Assembly (NCBI GenBank): GCA_963971575.1
Contig: OZ020616.1
Span: 17,205,575 to 17,269,574 of the forward strand
Direction of reading: 5' to 3'
Source of the DNA: Liopterus haemorrhoidalis
Taxonomy: Eukaryota > Arthropoda > Insecta > Coleoptera > Dytiscidae
DNA length: 64,000 nucleotides
Part shown: positions 31,411 through 42,663 of the stretch, in pieces
Position numbering within the stretch: position 1 is the first letter of the stretch
Layout: the number at the start of each line of letters is the position of its first letter
The notes under the pieces: model-generated
Database searches by the model: none
The model's input: the letters and a program-made list of their open reading frames with translations, nothing else
What the model was told of the DNA's origin: nothing
Translations under genes and position numbers: made by a program

Positions 31411-31594
31411 ATACTACTAAACACAATGAAGAAAGGTTTAATCTAGAAGTTATGTATTTTAAAGAAGTGTCTGAATTCAATGTTCTTTTTTTAATATGAT
31501 TCATAATTTACCAAGAAAACAAATATCTATTATTATAAAAAATTATTTAAACGTTCCCAGCAAACATTTTTATACGGGACAGTACTGTTAAAGC

Positions 31595-32535
31595 CAGTGG
31601 CGCGGCCAAGGGGGGGCGAGGTGCCTGGACCCCTCCCAGGACCAACAGATTACACGGCGCTGCTCTCGGGGAGTTGAAGATAAAATTTGTTAACCATAAC
31701 AGTAGTTAATTTTTAAATTACTTCATTGTAAACAATATTAGCATTTTTTATTTATTTATTTTTTTTTTTTCGTATATATAAACATTTTTTTAAGATTGCC
31801 TACTCTTGATAGGGGCCGTTATTGTTCAAGTGAATATACATCACTTTCCAAATATGCTCCAACGAATTATATGAAGGGGAGCGTTGATCCTTTTCCCCCT
31901 GACACATCGACTATAACATTCGTCCAGTCAAATGATAAAACTGTTTTAAACAACTAATTACTCGATTCAGATAAGATAAAGTAGAAATCTGACTTCGGTA
32001 TAACCTTCACACGAGTCTGTTCGTTCGGTACAAATTGTGGCCAAGTGGCTGATTTAGAGAACTGAACATAAGTAAAAAAAATATTGAGACTTCAAAAATA
32101 TATCCCGCGAAAAATATAAATAAATATTTATTTATCGAAGAAAAAATCAAGTGAAACATGGATTAACAATTACATTTTTTTTATCAACAAATAATGGAAT
32201 TATTATTTGATATAAACATCAATATCCAACAGCAGGGGTGTCGAACTGATTTGGGTCGCAGTCTATTTTACATACAAAATGATAAGCAGTGACGGAACTT
32301 AAATAAACCGAAGTCGTAAATATCCCGAAGGGTTGCTTGACATTTTTTTATAAACAGAAAAGGGGAAGAGAGTATATTTTACATTTTTAAATATATTTTT
32401 CCCCTAAATAAGCTCAAATGATTTTGATTACCGCTTCAGGAACCACAAAAAATAAGGTTGAGGGCCGTATGCGGCCCGCGTGCCCTCGAAATTTGATTCG
32501 GAACTCCCCAAGATAAAATCCTGGCTGCGCCACTG
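31595..32535. mobile_element. Non-autonomous hAT element (941 bp)
   Basis: Ends CAGTGGCGCGGCCA and the complement of TGGCTGCGCCACTG, with 8-bp TSDs gttaaagc (31587-31594) and gttgaagc (32536-32543), 7 of 8 identical. The interior includes a stretch resembling family A's plan (acgagtctgttcgttcggta), shared with 15158-15999. Confidence 0.85.
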
Positions 32536-32810
32536 GTTGAAGCACATACTTCCCGGCATTGAAAGTAATGGGCCAGTACCCCGGTGTCCCTGTGGCCGTT
32601 AGCTGCCCCATTCGTTTATCAATTACCGGCCCAGCAGCGGTAAAGTGCAAAATAATCGCGTTAGTTGCAAGTTTTATTTCTGACGGACCAGTGCTTATAT
32701 TATACCCACTCTCTAGTATTTCAAATGTAACATATGTATATTTACCTTATACTTACCCAGTATTAAAATAAATTAATGGTTAGGTGCAAAATAAATACTC
32801 ATTTGGCCAC

Positions 32811-32959
32811 TTCACCATCGTTGAATAAATTTATTTAACAAATAAAGTTGACAATATCGCATCGGTTTTAAACTATTAATGAAGAAATTAACGTTGCTGT
32901 CAATAGAATGATGCGATATTGGCTTTATTCGTTGAATAAATTTATTCAACGATGGTGAA
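32811..32959. mobile_element. 150-bp foldback MITE
   Basis: Tcaccatcgttgaataaatt with tatttaacaaataaag is repeated as an inverted copy, and the inner acaatatcgcatcgg/tgatgcgatattg also pair, so about 50 bp on each side can form a stem around a loop of about 45 bp. Confidence 0.65.
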
Positions 32960-33525
32960 ACAAAAGTAAAAGGTAACATATTATCAAAAATAAGGGTGCT
33001 CATAAAATGCTGATGAAGTACTTCGTATAGGAGAGTGCGAAATACAAATGTGAAGTACATTATTAATACTGGCGTTGCACAAACTTTTAGTGCCAGCAAT
33101 TTATCAACAGTAAACTCAGTTTTCCGGCATTCGGCCGATGGTTGAATGTTTGCTGGGTTACCTCTAGTTGTCTGTTCTTTTTGCCAAATTTTTCTATTAC
33201 CTTAGAATTAAAATTATCTTCCTTTTGTAATGCACATACATAGAACTATAGCTCTGATGTCGGTTAGCGGCCTAGTGTGCGCATACCTTGCAAGTATATT
33301 GGACAGTATTAGGGCTTAGAAAAAACCGAAAAATTTCAAAATCCGGTTATCGGTTATTTACAAAGTGGAAAACCGGTTAACCGGTTTTTTAATTATAAAA
33401 AACCTATCTTGAGTATTACTTAAAATATACAATAAAACCTTTTAACAGATTTTTTTTTTAAGAAGATGATTCAAAGATAACCATAAATAAAAATACAACA
33501 TAAATATATATGTAAATAGTACTTG

Positions 33526-33819
33526 AATATGCTGTTCACTTTTGTAAAAACAAACTAAGAGTAATTAATAAACTTGTAATACATAACTAATAGGGATAGT
33601 TCAATTTTTATGTTGTATATCTACAACACATTTATCACCAAAATCATCAGATCTAGCTACGTATTACAAAATGATACAACTTATATTAAAAAATAGTAAA
33701 AAATGTTACTTTAATAAAGTTTTTGACATATTTTTGGTAAAAATCCCATAATTTTTCGAAAATAAAAGTTGATTGTTGATCCACGCATTAAGAGGTTTCA
33801 TTTGGTGTGCCACTCAGAA

Positions 33820-33898
<79 letters not shown>

Positions 33899-34287
33899 AT
33901 TAAATACATATTTATTCACATTTTTCTTGTGTTTCGAATGTGTTTCGAACTATCAATATTTTTTCCAATATGCGGGTCAAAGAGTTGTATAAGCATGCCA
34001 AATTTCAACTTTCTATGTTAAGCCGTTTGGCTACAATTTCTACCGTACAGACAGACAGACTGACTGACAGACAGACACATGAGTGACACTATAAGGGTTT
34101 TTTGGTGGTCATACCTACAAAACCCTAAAAATGATATCTTAATTATAACGATCATAACCAATAAAGCTAAAAGTCGGTTTTACAGCGTAAGGAATGTTTT
34201 AATTGATATTTTAAGTCAGTATTACACTATAAAAGTAACTAAAATATCCAGATCTGGTTTGTCCTTACAAAAGTGAACAGCATATAC
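33526..34287. mobile_element. MITE family F copy split by a family A relative
   Basis: Left end atatgctgttcacttttgta and right end tacaaaagtgaacagcatat are inverted. Relatives at 28998-29231. The family A-type insert 33771-34125 interrupts it. Confidence 0.55.
33771..34125 (-). mobile_element. Family A-related element, truncated, with TA microsatellite
   Basis: Gatccacgcattaagaggtt, a long (TA)n run at about 33823-33894 (some 70 bp), tgcgggtcaaagagttgtat, aagccgtttggctacaattt, a short cagacagacagactgactga array and aagggttttttgg.. to cctacaaaaccctaaaaa. The palindrome end is missing. The TA run lies where other copies have a run of A and T. Confidence 0.65.
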
Positions 34288-34348
34288 TAGAAATCACACA
34301 GTGCACACATTTAACACGTAAATAGAAACAAATAACAATAGTTGTACC

Positions 34349-34685
34349 CAGAGCCGGCGCAAGGGTCTGCGGCGCTCGTAGGCAAGATGTAATTGAGCGC
34401 CCCTAAGTTTGGCGCAATTAGCTTTTTTCGAGATCTTCCCTTCTAAATTTGAAGTGAAGATCTAAAACAAAAAAGGTCCTCACATTTACATTTTAAGTGA
34501 AGAACTAAAAAAAAGGTACTCCTCACTTCTAAATTTCAAGCGAAGACTTAAAAAAAAAATGGTCCTCACTTCTAAAATTACATTTCAATACCTTACTTTA
34601 ATATTCATTTGACCATTTAGCGCCCCCCTCGCAGTGGCGCCCTCATGCACCGCATGCCTTTTCATGCCCGTCAGCGCCAGCTCTG
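34349..34685. mobile_element. hAT MITE (337 bp)
   Basis: Ends CAGAGCCGGCGC and the complement GCGCCAGCTCTG; TSDs gttgtacc (34341-34348) and attgtacc (34686-34693), 7 of 8 identical. Three interior repeats of a 'ggtcctcact..aaatttgaagtgaagac' type motif link it to 1225-1490 and 53185-53428. Confidence 0.85.
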
Positions 34686-34747
34686 ATTGTACCTTAATTT
34701 ACAAAAAATAAAAATGAATATTTCTCAAAACTAAACTGCTAATTCTA

Positions 34748-35515
34748 TAGGCTATTCCAGCGGTTCCCAAACTTTTTTGACCAGGACCCGGTACGAGGTT
34801 TTAAAATTTTTCGCGACCCACCTTATGAAAAAAAAACATTTATTTACAAAACAAATTTTATTTTAAAGCAGTAGTTTTATAGTAATAAAGAGTAATAAAT
34901 AGTAATAAAGAGTATAGTATAGTAATAAAGAATATAGTATAGTAATAAAGAGCACAAATACACACTATTCTAGTGATTAACTGACGTAAAAAAAAATAAA
35001 ATGTACAAAAAACTCTTTTTTGTGTTTTTACAATTTTTTTCACGTCCCGGCAAAATTTTTCTGCGACCTGGTGCCGGGTCGCGACTCACACTTTGGGAAA
35101 CGCTGGGCTATTCCAAACGTTTAAGCGGAACTAGATTTTGAAATCTAATAATTTTTATCTATTAAATTGGACTTTTGGTCAGTTTGTTTAAGCTTTCTAA
35201 ATCATATTCACATTGTAAATTCTAGGTTCAACTGACCGACATTTATAAAATGTAATTTTCGTTATATTTAGATTTTTTGTATCGTTCTTAATACAAATTT
35301 CCCATTTATTATTATTTTTTGTCCTCAAAATATTTAAAAACATGTATTTTATAATAAATGTCATTCGTTTCCATGGTTTCACTGTTGCAATTTTAAATTG
35401 CCACATGCCAACATGATACATGAAATAACCCAAGCAAGGTTCCTTCTCGTGACATCTTAAAAGAACAAAACTCCCAATTAATTCCGCTTAAATCAAAGAA
35501 ACAGACTATAGTCAT
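34748..35515. mobile_element. MITE family D copy split by a hAT MITE
   Basis: The D start taggctattcc is followed by the insertion 34758-35105 and then repeats ggctattccaaacgtttaag, cggaactagattttgaaatc and the D body to accc.agcaaggttcct and ttccgcttaaatc near 35495. The insertion duplicated ggctattc. Confidence 0.75.
34758..35105. mobile_element. hAT MITE (348 bp) with perfect TSD
   Basis: Ends CAGCGGTTCCCAAACTTTTT and the complement of CACTTTGGGAAACGCTG; identical 8-bp TSD ggctattc at 34750-34757 and 35106-35113. Includes an imperfect tandem of 'agtaataaagagtatagt' on its left half. Confidence 0.9.
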
Positions 35516-35730
35516 TTGAACATCAAATTAAAAAATTTTAAAAATTGAAAATAGAAAAAAAAAATAAAAATTAATACTTCTTGAATAACAGTAGAAAAAT
35601 AAAATGATTTATCCATTTAAAAACAAAAAACATATATATAACTAACTTTTTTCGGTTTTTCGGAAAAAAAAAAAAAAACGGTTTTTGAACTAAAAATCCG
35701 GTTTCGGTTATCACCTATTAGTAAGCCCTA

Positions 35731-36251
35731 GTAGCTAGCGACATAACTGCTACTAGCGCTGGCTTGATACAGTTGGATCAGTAATTCTTGAGCGTTACGT
35801 AATACTTGACAGAAACATTAACCAATGAGTTGATAACAGATATTAACTTCGCAGTGGATTTTCGTTGTTCCTCGGGTGAGTTCGAGCCAACGAAATAATC
35901 TGATTGGTTCTTTGTTAAATTGGGTTTTTCATCTGTAAATTAGAGTTCAGTTTTGATATTTTAAAACCCATTGTTTACCATTATGTAACGCTCAGGAATT
36001 AATGATCTCTCTGTATAATAGGCAAAAGAGTATTGGACACAGGCTAAAGACAATAAGCAGTAGCTCGCGACATAACTGCCGCTTGCCCTGGCTTGATATA
36101 ATAGGCAAAAGAGTATTGGCCCACAGGTACATATTTTTAACTCGGAACTACTTACACAATATAAATCTATACAAATTACTCTATCTAATTAACAAATACA
36201 ATTAATAATGCATTTTTCTTTTCTTAAATACTGAATTATTTGTTACACAGT
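35731..36251. other. No gene; duplicated short segment
   Basis: The segment gtagctagcgacataactgc..ggcttgata (35731-35770) recurs at about 36059-36098 as agctcgcgacataactgccg..ggcttgata, and 'caaaagagtattgg' occurs at 36022 and 36107. No coding features. Confidence 0.4.
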
Positions 36252-36648
36252 CAGGGCCGGATTTCCCTATAGGCTAAGTAGGCTTAAGCCTAGGGCCTCC
36301 TAAGTTCAGAGGTCCTCAATATTCAAAAGCATGCATATGTACTAAAATAATAAAAAAAAATATGCTATAACTCAAGAAACACAAACCATACGAGGTTTGT
36401 AATTAACTTAGGGTTTTATAATTCACCCTAAATCTAGTTTTTCCCTTTATAGGTTAACTAGGGCAAATACAGTTTTGAACATGTTTATGGGTAGCAAAAA
36501 GAGATATTGAGAAATCCGTTAAAAAACATTTCACCCCTTTAGAAGAATTCCCTCAGTCTCATGCAGACCTCTACCAAATAATGCATAAAGAAAAAATACA
36601 GATGGCTTTATCTAACATAGAAGCAATCCTATAACTACTTTTTAGTTT

Positions 36649-38047
36649 AAAGCCGCATTCAGAGCTCTTAAATCAATAGCTTATGCACTGTAGATTATAG
36701 ACTATTCACTGTTATCAGAAAGTTTGTCATATGGTAAAACGTGAAACCGTTCAGACCTCCAAATTTAATACGCTGTTTGTTGTGGATTGTGCATAATTTT
36801 CTAAACTTATTGGCATCTGACACTACCGATAGAGGCGCTACTGCATGCATATCATGGCTGACTTTGGTAGGATATTTTTGACAGGTTCAATGGTATCTTC
36901 ATGTGATATTTATTGAAACACACGGGAACACACTCTAAAATGGTCTTTAACTGTCTTTCCACTTCTAAGAACATATTCCCATGCTTGTCACAAACTCAAC
37001 TATCCAACAACCTTCAGTTTCTCAAAATCTCACTAGAGGCGCTTCAGTTATTGTCAGTTGACAATAGCTAGTGAGATGTATTAATGAGACAGACATATAA
37101 ACACATTCTCTGTCGCATTCTATCGGTGACACCGTAGTTATCTAATACCTTTACATAACCTAACATAATGTCATAATTAACAAATCTTGCTCAAAATTAC
37201 AAAGACGGACAGTAAATATAATCAATTTAGGTAATTAGCAGTGATGGGCGCGTAGAATACATGATGTAGACTAATGTAGATTTTACGCGTAAACATGTCA
37301 TGTAGAATATGCCTTTGTTTACGTGTCGAATGTAGAATGTAAACTGTACATGCGCAGTACGTTTAAATGTAATATTTGAAATAATAGAATGGTAATAGTT
37401 TAAATTTACTTTAATGTTTATGTTTATTTCAATTTTATGTAGTTCTAATTACATATATTGTTTCCAAAAATGTTATCTCACAAATCGTATGTTGTTATGG
37501 ACTATATAAATTACTTAGTTTCTGTCTGTATGAACTACTAAAGTAAAATTAAAATTAAAAATTAGTAGTTGTTTTAATCAGGAAGGATCAGGAAGCTGTC
37601 AAAAATATTAAATTTGAGTTCTTTACTTTTTTTTCTACTTAAAACTGGCGGTATTTTATTTTTTAAACGTTACATAACCTAATTTTTCATTATTCTACGC
37701 TAGATTCTACGTGTCTACACAGTCTACACTTCTCTACGTTGTCTACGGTAAATTTACACGTAGACGTAAAAAATTCAAGTATACGCGTAGACGCCCATCT
37801 CTGGTAATTAGGTAGTTAAAATCTAAGACAACAGAATTATAAGAACGATAATACATATAAAATATTTTACGAAGCTAAATAGTAGGTTTAAAATTTCACA
37901 AATGGTGGTCTATTCGTAACATATTAATTTCTAATTCGCTATGAACGCTATGAGCAACGTTAAAAAGAATGCATAGAAACATAAGTTACAGCTAACAAAG
38001 CACAGTCTACAACCTCTTAATTTAAACAGCTCTGAATGCGGCTTTAT
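36649..38047. mobile_element. Element with AAGCCGCATTCAGAGC ends inside hAT gene
   Basis: Aaagccgcattcagagctct with taaat at 36649 is inverted at 38025-38047 (ttaaacagctctgaatgcgg, cttta). It divides the hAT coding sequence, with tta or ta repeated at the joints. The interior shows no transposase and contains the hAT MITE 37239-37803. Confidence 0.65.
37239..37803. mobile_element. hAT MITE (565 bp) with perfect TSD
   Basis: Ends CAGTGATGGGCGCGTAGAAT and the complement of GTAGACGCCCATCTCTG; identical 8-bp TSD gtaattag at 37231-37238 and 37804-37811. Both subterminal regions are full of short gtagac/gtagaa motifs (more than ten), which may be repeated transposase-binding sites. Confidence 0.85.
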
Positions 38048-38193
38048 GGTCACTAACTGCTTTGAAGAGAGGTCTTTTTCAAACTTAAAATAATTAAAAA
38101 TGAATTAAGGAGCACAATGTCTCAAGATAGGTTATCTGCTCTGAGCATTCTGAGCATTGAAAGTGATAAACTTAGAAATATTTAAAAGAAAAA

Positions 38194-38755
38194 AGCTGTG
38201 GCCACCACAGGACCGACCGCCATCACAAAGTACTTGTATAAAATACATTCTAGCAGCAGAGTAGAAGTAATGGCCTAATCTTTTCTAACAGAGTTATTAT
38301 TTATCATGAGCATGGAAACATTACATATAAGTATGAAAAAATAGATACTTAGAAAAAAATTCGAAAAATTTTTCAAAAATTTTATAGGGTCTTTTGTTAA
38401 AAAATTTATTTGCGAAATATTTTTGCGTTGTTGAATATTCGCTAAAATCTTAAAATCGACACGAGTAAACTCCCATTTCTAAGTCAACCGATTTTTACCA
38501 AAAGTTGTGATCAAAGTGATCAACTCGTGCCATTAATGTCAAAAGTTTAAATATAAAGTTTTATAAAAATCCTATTAGCCGAATTTGCTCTGCACGTGTA
38601 CACAGACAGACAGACAGACCGACAGATATCATGCTAAAAATAGTCAAAACGTTATGTAGGGACCTCAATTCGTGGAGATCCATCGAAATCTCGAAATGTC
38701 AAAATCGGTATGATCACAATACCTCCCTAATATATGTTGGCAGTCGGTAAAAAGA
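38194..38755 (+). mobile_element. Family B microsatellite element
   Basis: Order: agctgtggccaccacaggac, catcacaaagtacttgtata, cattctagcagcagagtaga, ttatcatgagcatgg, aatcgacacgagtaaactcc, cgtgtacacagacagacaga, then aaaatagtcaaaacgttatg, ttcgtggagatccatcgaaa and atatgttggcagtcgg. The first end contains a hairpin CTGTGG..CCACAG. Other copies are at 42503, 44243 and 55131. No inverted terminal repeats; a terminal hairpin plus microsatellite suggests a Helitron/Helentron-type family. Confidence 0.65.
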
Positions 38756-39714
38756 GGTGTCTATTGAAGGGGCCTAAAAATTTGAGTAGCCTACAGACCA
38801 CAAGCCACTGTTAGGTATTCTACGACGGGTTAGCTAGCATAAAGATATTCCACAATATGATTTCTTTTTAAATTCATTTTGTTAATGTTAAAATAATTAA
38901 AATAATAATAGTTTCGGTTTCAAATCACCTGCGTGCCAAGAAATTTTCCTCGCGTGCAATCACTTGTCATAGTGCCATAGGTTCGCCACCTCAGATCTAT
39001 AGTAAAACGTGTGATAGCGTTTTAAATTCTGCAAGAAGAGCTCCACGGTTCAAAGTTTATAAATTAATTCAATAAAGAGTTATTATAAGAGAATATTACA
39101 GAAGCTAACAAAAACAAAAGTGTATTTAATTCTCTTAAACTTTAACAAAAGTTAGTAAAAGGAGTCAAACCACAAATAATGAGAAAGTCGTTAAAAATGT
39201 ATTGTTAACTTAACAAAAAGAAGTCAGGAATAATAAATCGATAATTATGAATGAAAACGCTGTGAAAAGAGGAGCAATTTTAGCTTGCAGACCGCGAACA
39301 ATGGCAGGCTGTATAGATGCAGTTAACAGCGGTTCCCCCTCGTTCTTATTCACGACACGAAAATATCAGATATTCGCCACAAAACGCCACTTCCTTTTAG
39401 GAAGTTGCCTTGTATCATACACATTTTACCGATGAATAAAAATTTAAAATACAGTTAACATTTTCACTCTGAATATATAACCGTTAATAGCACGGAAAAC
39501 AGTTACAGAAAGACAAGTTGGGAGAAAATTATTGGGAGTTCAGGGAAAAACGATCATAGTTCCAAACTGGTCAATTTGGTGATACGCAATACCTCGCATA
39601 ATCTGGTTTAAATTTCAAAATAAACTAAATTTTAATTGAGCAAAATAAAAATAAATTTAAACAAATTAGTACACTAAATTATTTTTTTATACATAAATAA
39701 TTGGTTTTTGTAAT
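38756..39714. other. No gene established
   Basis: Starts with gaaggggcctaaaaatttga..tagcctac, likely the displaced 3' part of the hAT relic at 36252. The open frame at 39247-39435 (MNENAVKRGAILACRPRTMA) has an ATG and moderate GC content but no motif or splice context that I can use. Confidence 0.3.
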
Positions 39715-40001
39715 ATGTCTGTCTGTCTGTCTGTTCGGTAAAAATTGTAGCCAAACGGCTAAACCTAGAGAGTTGAAATTTGACATGCTTATACAACTGC
39801 GAACTTGAAAAAACTGCAAATTTTTACTTGTTGCCGATTACCTGAAAATTTTTAAGAGTATCGACTCACTGGTAGATTGTTATTATATCCAAAATTACAA
39901 GAATACATTTTATAAATATCATGCCGAAAATTATCTCTCCCTCAATGTTGACAAGTGCTGTGCTATGACTTTTACAAGGAAACGTAATACTATATTATAT
40001 C

Positions 40002-40323
40002 CAGTGAGGCATCCTACCGGTTCGGACAGGTTCGCGCGAATCGTTTCTTAAAATTATTGAAACCTTAGGGAACCGTTTGTTAGAATTATTAAAAATAAAT
40101 GAATTACTCTGACTTCAGTTTTGAATCGTGCACCGTGCCCTGCAGTGTTGCAAATGTAATATTTATTTTATAGGTTATTAATAATACGCTCTTAAAATTT
40201 TTTCCTTATATTTAATAAATGGAAGTAAGTGTTTTTTTTTCACTCTTAAAAATACAGAATAGGTTTCTAGATATGACATGACTTTATAGAACCGCTTCCT
40301 GAAAATTTAGGATGCCATCACTG
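40002..40323. mobile_element. hAT MITE (322 bp) with perfect TSD
   Basis: Ends CAGTGAGGCATCCTA and the complement TAGGATGCCATCACTG; identical TSD attatatc at 39994-40001 and 40324-40331. Confidence 0.9.
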
Positions 40324-40556
40324 ATTATATCCCTACAAATTAAATAACGTTGCAATAAAATAAGTTGATCTTACCAAAGGTCTAGGTATTATGTTAGATA
40401 CTAAGCTTCGTTTCGATCAGCACATAGATTATATCATAAATAAATCTTATAGAATGCTAGGTTTTGTTTTAAGACAAAGTTTTAATTTCACTAATTCCAA
40501 AACACTGTTCAGGGTGAACAACAGTGTTATTAGACCCAACCTGGAATACTGTACAC

Positions 40557-41213
40557 CAGGGGCGCTCAGACTTAAACCATCGACGATCGACCATAAAAGC
40601 ATTAGGCGGCAAGCGATCGACTAGGTAAAAATAAAATACAAAGTTCATAAATTGTTATATTTATTAATTGCAAAGATACAACAACTAATGTTATTTTGAT
40701 GTTGATGAATGGCATTGCATGTCATCTGCATACTTTTCTTAAAACGGCACATAATTACAAAGTGCCAAACGCAAGCATGAATTAAGATGTTCGTCACTGG
40801 GCCGATTACGATATTTAGATTTAATTATTTTCATTTCGGAAAACGCAGACTCGCACAAATAAGTTGACCCAAATAATGCTGTTAACTGAAGGGCTATTTG
40901 TTTCAAACATGGATATTTTTCTTCAGATAAACAAGCCCAAAACTTGTTATCTGTTGCTCTGGCTTTGAGATGGATATCTGACATAATTTTCAAGACTGGA
41001 ATGAGATCTACCTCATTCCAAATAATATCTATTAAATGTTAAATCTTAAATTATCATCTATTATTCTATCAAATAGTTTAACATTTAATGTTCCTTACTA
41101 AATTAATAACTATTAAATTACAATAACTGTAAAAAAATATTTAAAATACTTTTTATAAATATGTACGCGATCGACTTAAAAACCTCTCGCGATCGACTGT
41201 TTGAGCGCCCCTG
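40557..41213. mobile_element. hAT element (657 bp) with transposase remnant and perfect TSD
   Basis: Ends CAGGGGCGCTCAGACTT and the complement of TGTTTGAGCGCCCCTG; identical TSD ctgtacac at 40549-40556 and 41214-41221. Subterminal cgatcgac and related motifs repeat on both sides. Carries a hATC fragment on the - strand, so it is an internally deleted derivative of an autonomous hAT. Confidence 0.9.
40739..40993 (-). pseudogene. hAT transposase C-terminal domain in deleted element
   Basis: Reads NKFWACLSEEKYPCLKQIAL, then ALFGSTYLCESAFSEMKIIK and SKYRNRPSDEHLNSCLRLAL. The pattern FGSTY.CE..FS.MK.IKSK.R....D.HL...LR is the hATC domain of SCAN/ZBED-type hAT transposases. The catalytic domain is absent. 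Confidence 0.8.
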
Positions 41214-41704
41214 CTGTACACCAATCTGGAATACTCTGTACTATAAATATATTTACAGCATAGAGGAAATACAATTTAAATTTATGAGGTATTTAGCTCG
41301 AAAACAAAACTTAACTTTCCATTCATCAACCAATCATTCATTTTTAAATGATTTAAATTATAATAGGCTGGAAACTAGAAGAACAATCAATGATATGATC
41401 TTATCATATAAAATTATCAATAATTTAATAGATGTTCAACCATTTAATTCAAATATAAACATATTAGTACCTCAAAGAAATACTAGATCAAAAAATACAT
41501 TTTACATTAATAATTGCAATACAAACTACTGTCAAAATCCACCTCTAAACCGATGCATGTCAGTCTTTAATGAGAAATTTATTGCTATAGACTATAGACA
41601 TATTTAATGGTTCATTTCCAGAGTTCAAATCGAAAATGAATATTATGTTAAACATTACATGTTAAATAAAATAAAATTGTTTCATATTGTATTGAATTAT
41701 AACA

Positions 41705-41860
41705 TTTTTCTTATTTTATTTTATTTTAATGGCCTTTGCTGCTTTGGCAATTAGCCAGGACAATTATTATTTGTGAAAAATTCCATGTCTGAACGGGATT
41801 CGAATCCGAGAACTTAGCAACGTAGAGCAGATGTGTTACTACTACGCTACGCCGGTCGGC
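41705..41860 (-). mobile_element. tRNA-derived SINE copy
   Basis: Sense on the - strand: GCCGACCGGCGTAGCGTAGT (A box TAGCGTAGT.G), B box GGATTCGAATCCCGTTC-like, then a unique region (aattgcc.aagcagcaaaggc) and an A-rich tail. Short TSD ataaca at 41699-41704 and 41861-41866. About 85% similar to 44284-44432. Confidence 0.8.
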
Positions 41861-42337
41861 ATAACAACACATTTATTTATATCATCTGATACATTGTACT
41901 ATTACTCTGTAGATATCTGTAATTGGCCACTCACTGGCTGTTGATGTCTTAAATTAAATGAATAAATAAATAAACTCTTTGATCCGCACATAGGAAAAAT
42001 ACTAAAACATCTAAAAACCATATTCCCCTAAAAATATAAACAAATATGTGCAAATCGAAAAAATATATATTTTTTATAATTCTGAGTAGGGTATCAAATG
42101 AAAGCCCTTAGTACGTGGAGTAACGATCAAAATTTTATTTTTGCAAAATATATTATTTTAAAGCGATTTTAGCCAAAATTGTACAAAAGAAAATTTATCC
42201 CACACTCTGTAGCCCAGGTAATGTAAATTGGTGTGAACCGGAATAGTACACAGGAATTTTTTATCAGATTATGTTTTCGGAAAATGTATTGACGATGTAC
42301 AAAAGTTATAGTTCTGTAACACACTATACTAGAAAGC

Positions 42338-42410
42338 GTATTCTGGTCTAATGGTTAGCTTGCTCGCTTGCTACGTAACAAACTAAGGTTTGCTCTCGGG
42401 CAGAGGAGAC
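42338..42410 (+). repeat. tRNA-like module in family A copy
   Basis: A box TGGTCTAATGG (42344-42354) and degenerate B box GGTTTGCTCTC (42387-42397), same place and spacing as at 23231. Confidence 0.5.
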
Positions 42411-42502
42411 AACAACTTTTTTGTTTTTTTTTTTCCATTTTTATTTTGTTTAAATTATTTTCTCTAAATTCTAGTTATATTTTGGCAAATGTTGCATTTA
42501 AT

Positions 42503-42631
42503 ATATAAGGGAGTTATTGTGATCATACCGATTATGACATTTCGAGATTTCGATGGATCTCCACGAATTGAGGTCCTTACATAACGTTTTGACTATTTTT
42601 CGCATGATGTCTGTCGGTCTGTCCGTCCGTC

Positions 42632-42663
<32 letters not shown>

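Larger units (their letters stand above)
31556..33157. mobile_element. Element with CCCAGCAAACATT ends
   Basis: CCCAGCAAACATTTTTATAC at 31556 and the complement AATGTTTGCTGGG ending at 33157 are inverted. The interior is interrupted by the hAT element 31595-32535 and carries a foldback MITE (32811-32959). No TSD is certain and no transposase is readable. Confidence 0.5.
33310..35730. mobile_element. Element with TAGGGCTTA ends and CCGGTT-rich termini, heavily nested
   Basis: TAGGGCTTA at 33310 is inverted at 35722-35730, and subterminal aaccggttaaccgg and ggtttttcgg.. motifs lie inside both ends. The interior is filled with later insertions (33526-34287, 33771-34125, 34349-34685, 34748-35515). 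The CCGGTT subterminal motif recalls hAT elements, but no TSD supports this. Confidence 0.45.
36490..38185 (+). pseudogene. hAT transposase fragments (DUF4371/ZMYM-like), split
   Basis: The first piece reads AKRDIEKSVKKHFTPLEEFP and SHADLYQIMHKEKIQMALSN. After the insertion the second piece (about 38053-38185) reads EERSFSNLKIIKNELRSTMS and QDRLSALSILSIESDKLRNI, then a stop. The pattern ERSFS.LK.IKN.LRSTM...RL..L..LSIE is the hATC domain of this transposase group. Most of the catalytic core is absent. Confidence 0.75.
36252..38193 (+). mobile_element. hAT relic of ZMYM/DUF4371 type with nested elements
   Basis: Starts with CAGGGCCGGATTTCCCTATA, a typical hAT terminus, and contains transposase fragments at 36490-36632 and 38048-38185. 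It is split by an element with AAGCCGCATTCAGAGC ends (36649-38047), which itself carries a hAT MITE. The right end is displaced or lost after the family B element at 38194. Confidence 0.6.
39807..41964 (+). mobile_element. 5'-truncated LINE with two hAT insertions and a SINE
   Basis: Coding pieces cover the end of the RT and the C-terminal domain: LVDCYYIQNYKNTFYKYHAE, LSLNVDKCCAMTFTRKRNTI, then KGLGIMLDTKLRFDQHIDYI, YRMLGFVLRQSFNFTNSKTL and VNNSVIRPNLEYCT. After the hAT element follow IWNTLYYKYIYSIEEIQFKF, RRTINDMILSYKIINNLIDV and a stop near 41607. The 3' UTR ends in (aaat)n at 41950-41964. The layout resembles Jockey/CR1-like elements. Three later insertions (40002-40323, 40557-41213, 41705-41860) sit in it. 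Confidence 0.8.
39715..42502 (+). mobile_element. Family A element split by a LINE (multi-level nest)
   Basis: The left piece (39715-39806) has gtctgtctgtctgtctgttc, gtaaaaattgtagccaaacg and gacatgcttatacaact. The right piece (41965-42502) resumes exactly with actctttgatccgcacatag and runs through gatcaaaattttatttttgc and a tRNA-like module to ggcaaatgttgcattta. The joint duplicates about 'aact'. The 3' palindrome end is cut by the family B element at 42503. Confidence 0.75.

Noticed and set aside
33310..35730. Firm hAT assignment for the TAGGGCTTA element
   Set aside because: No 8-bp direct repeat at its ends (flanks gacagtat and gtagctag differ) and no transposase is readable.
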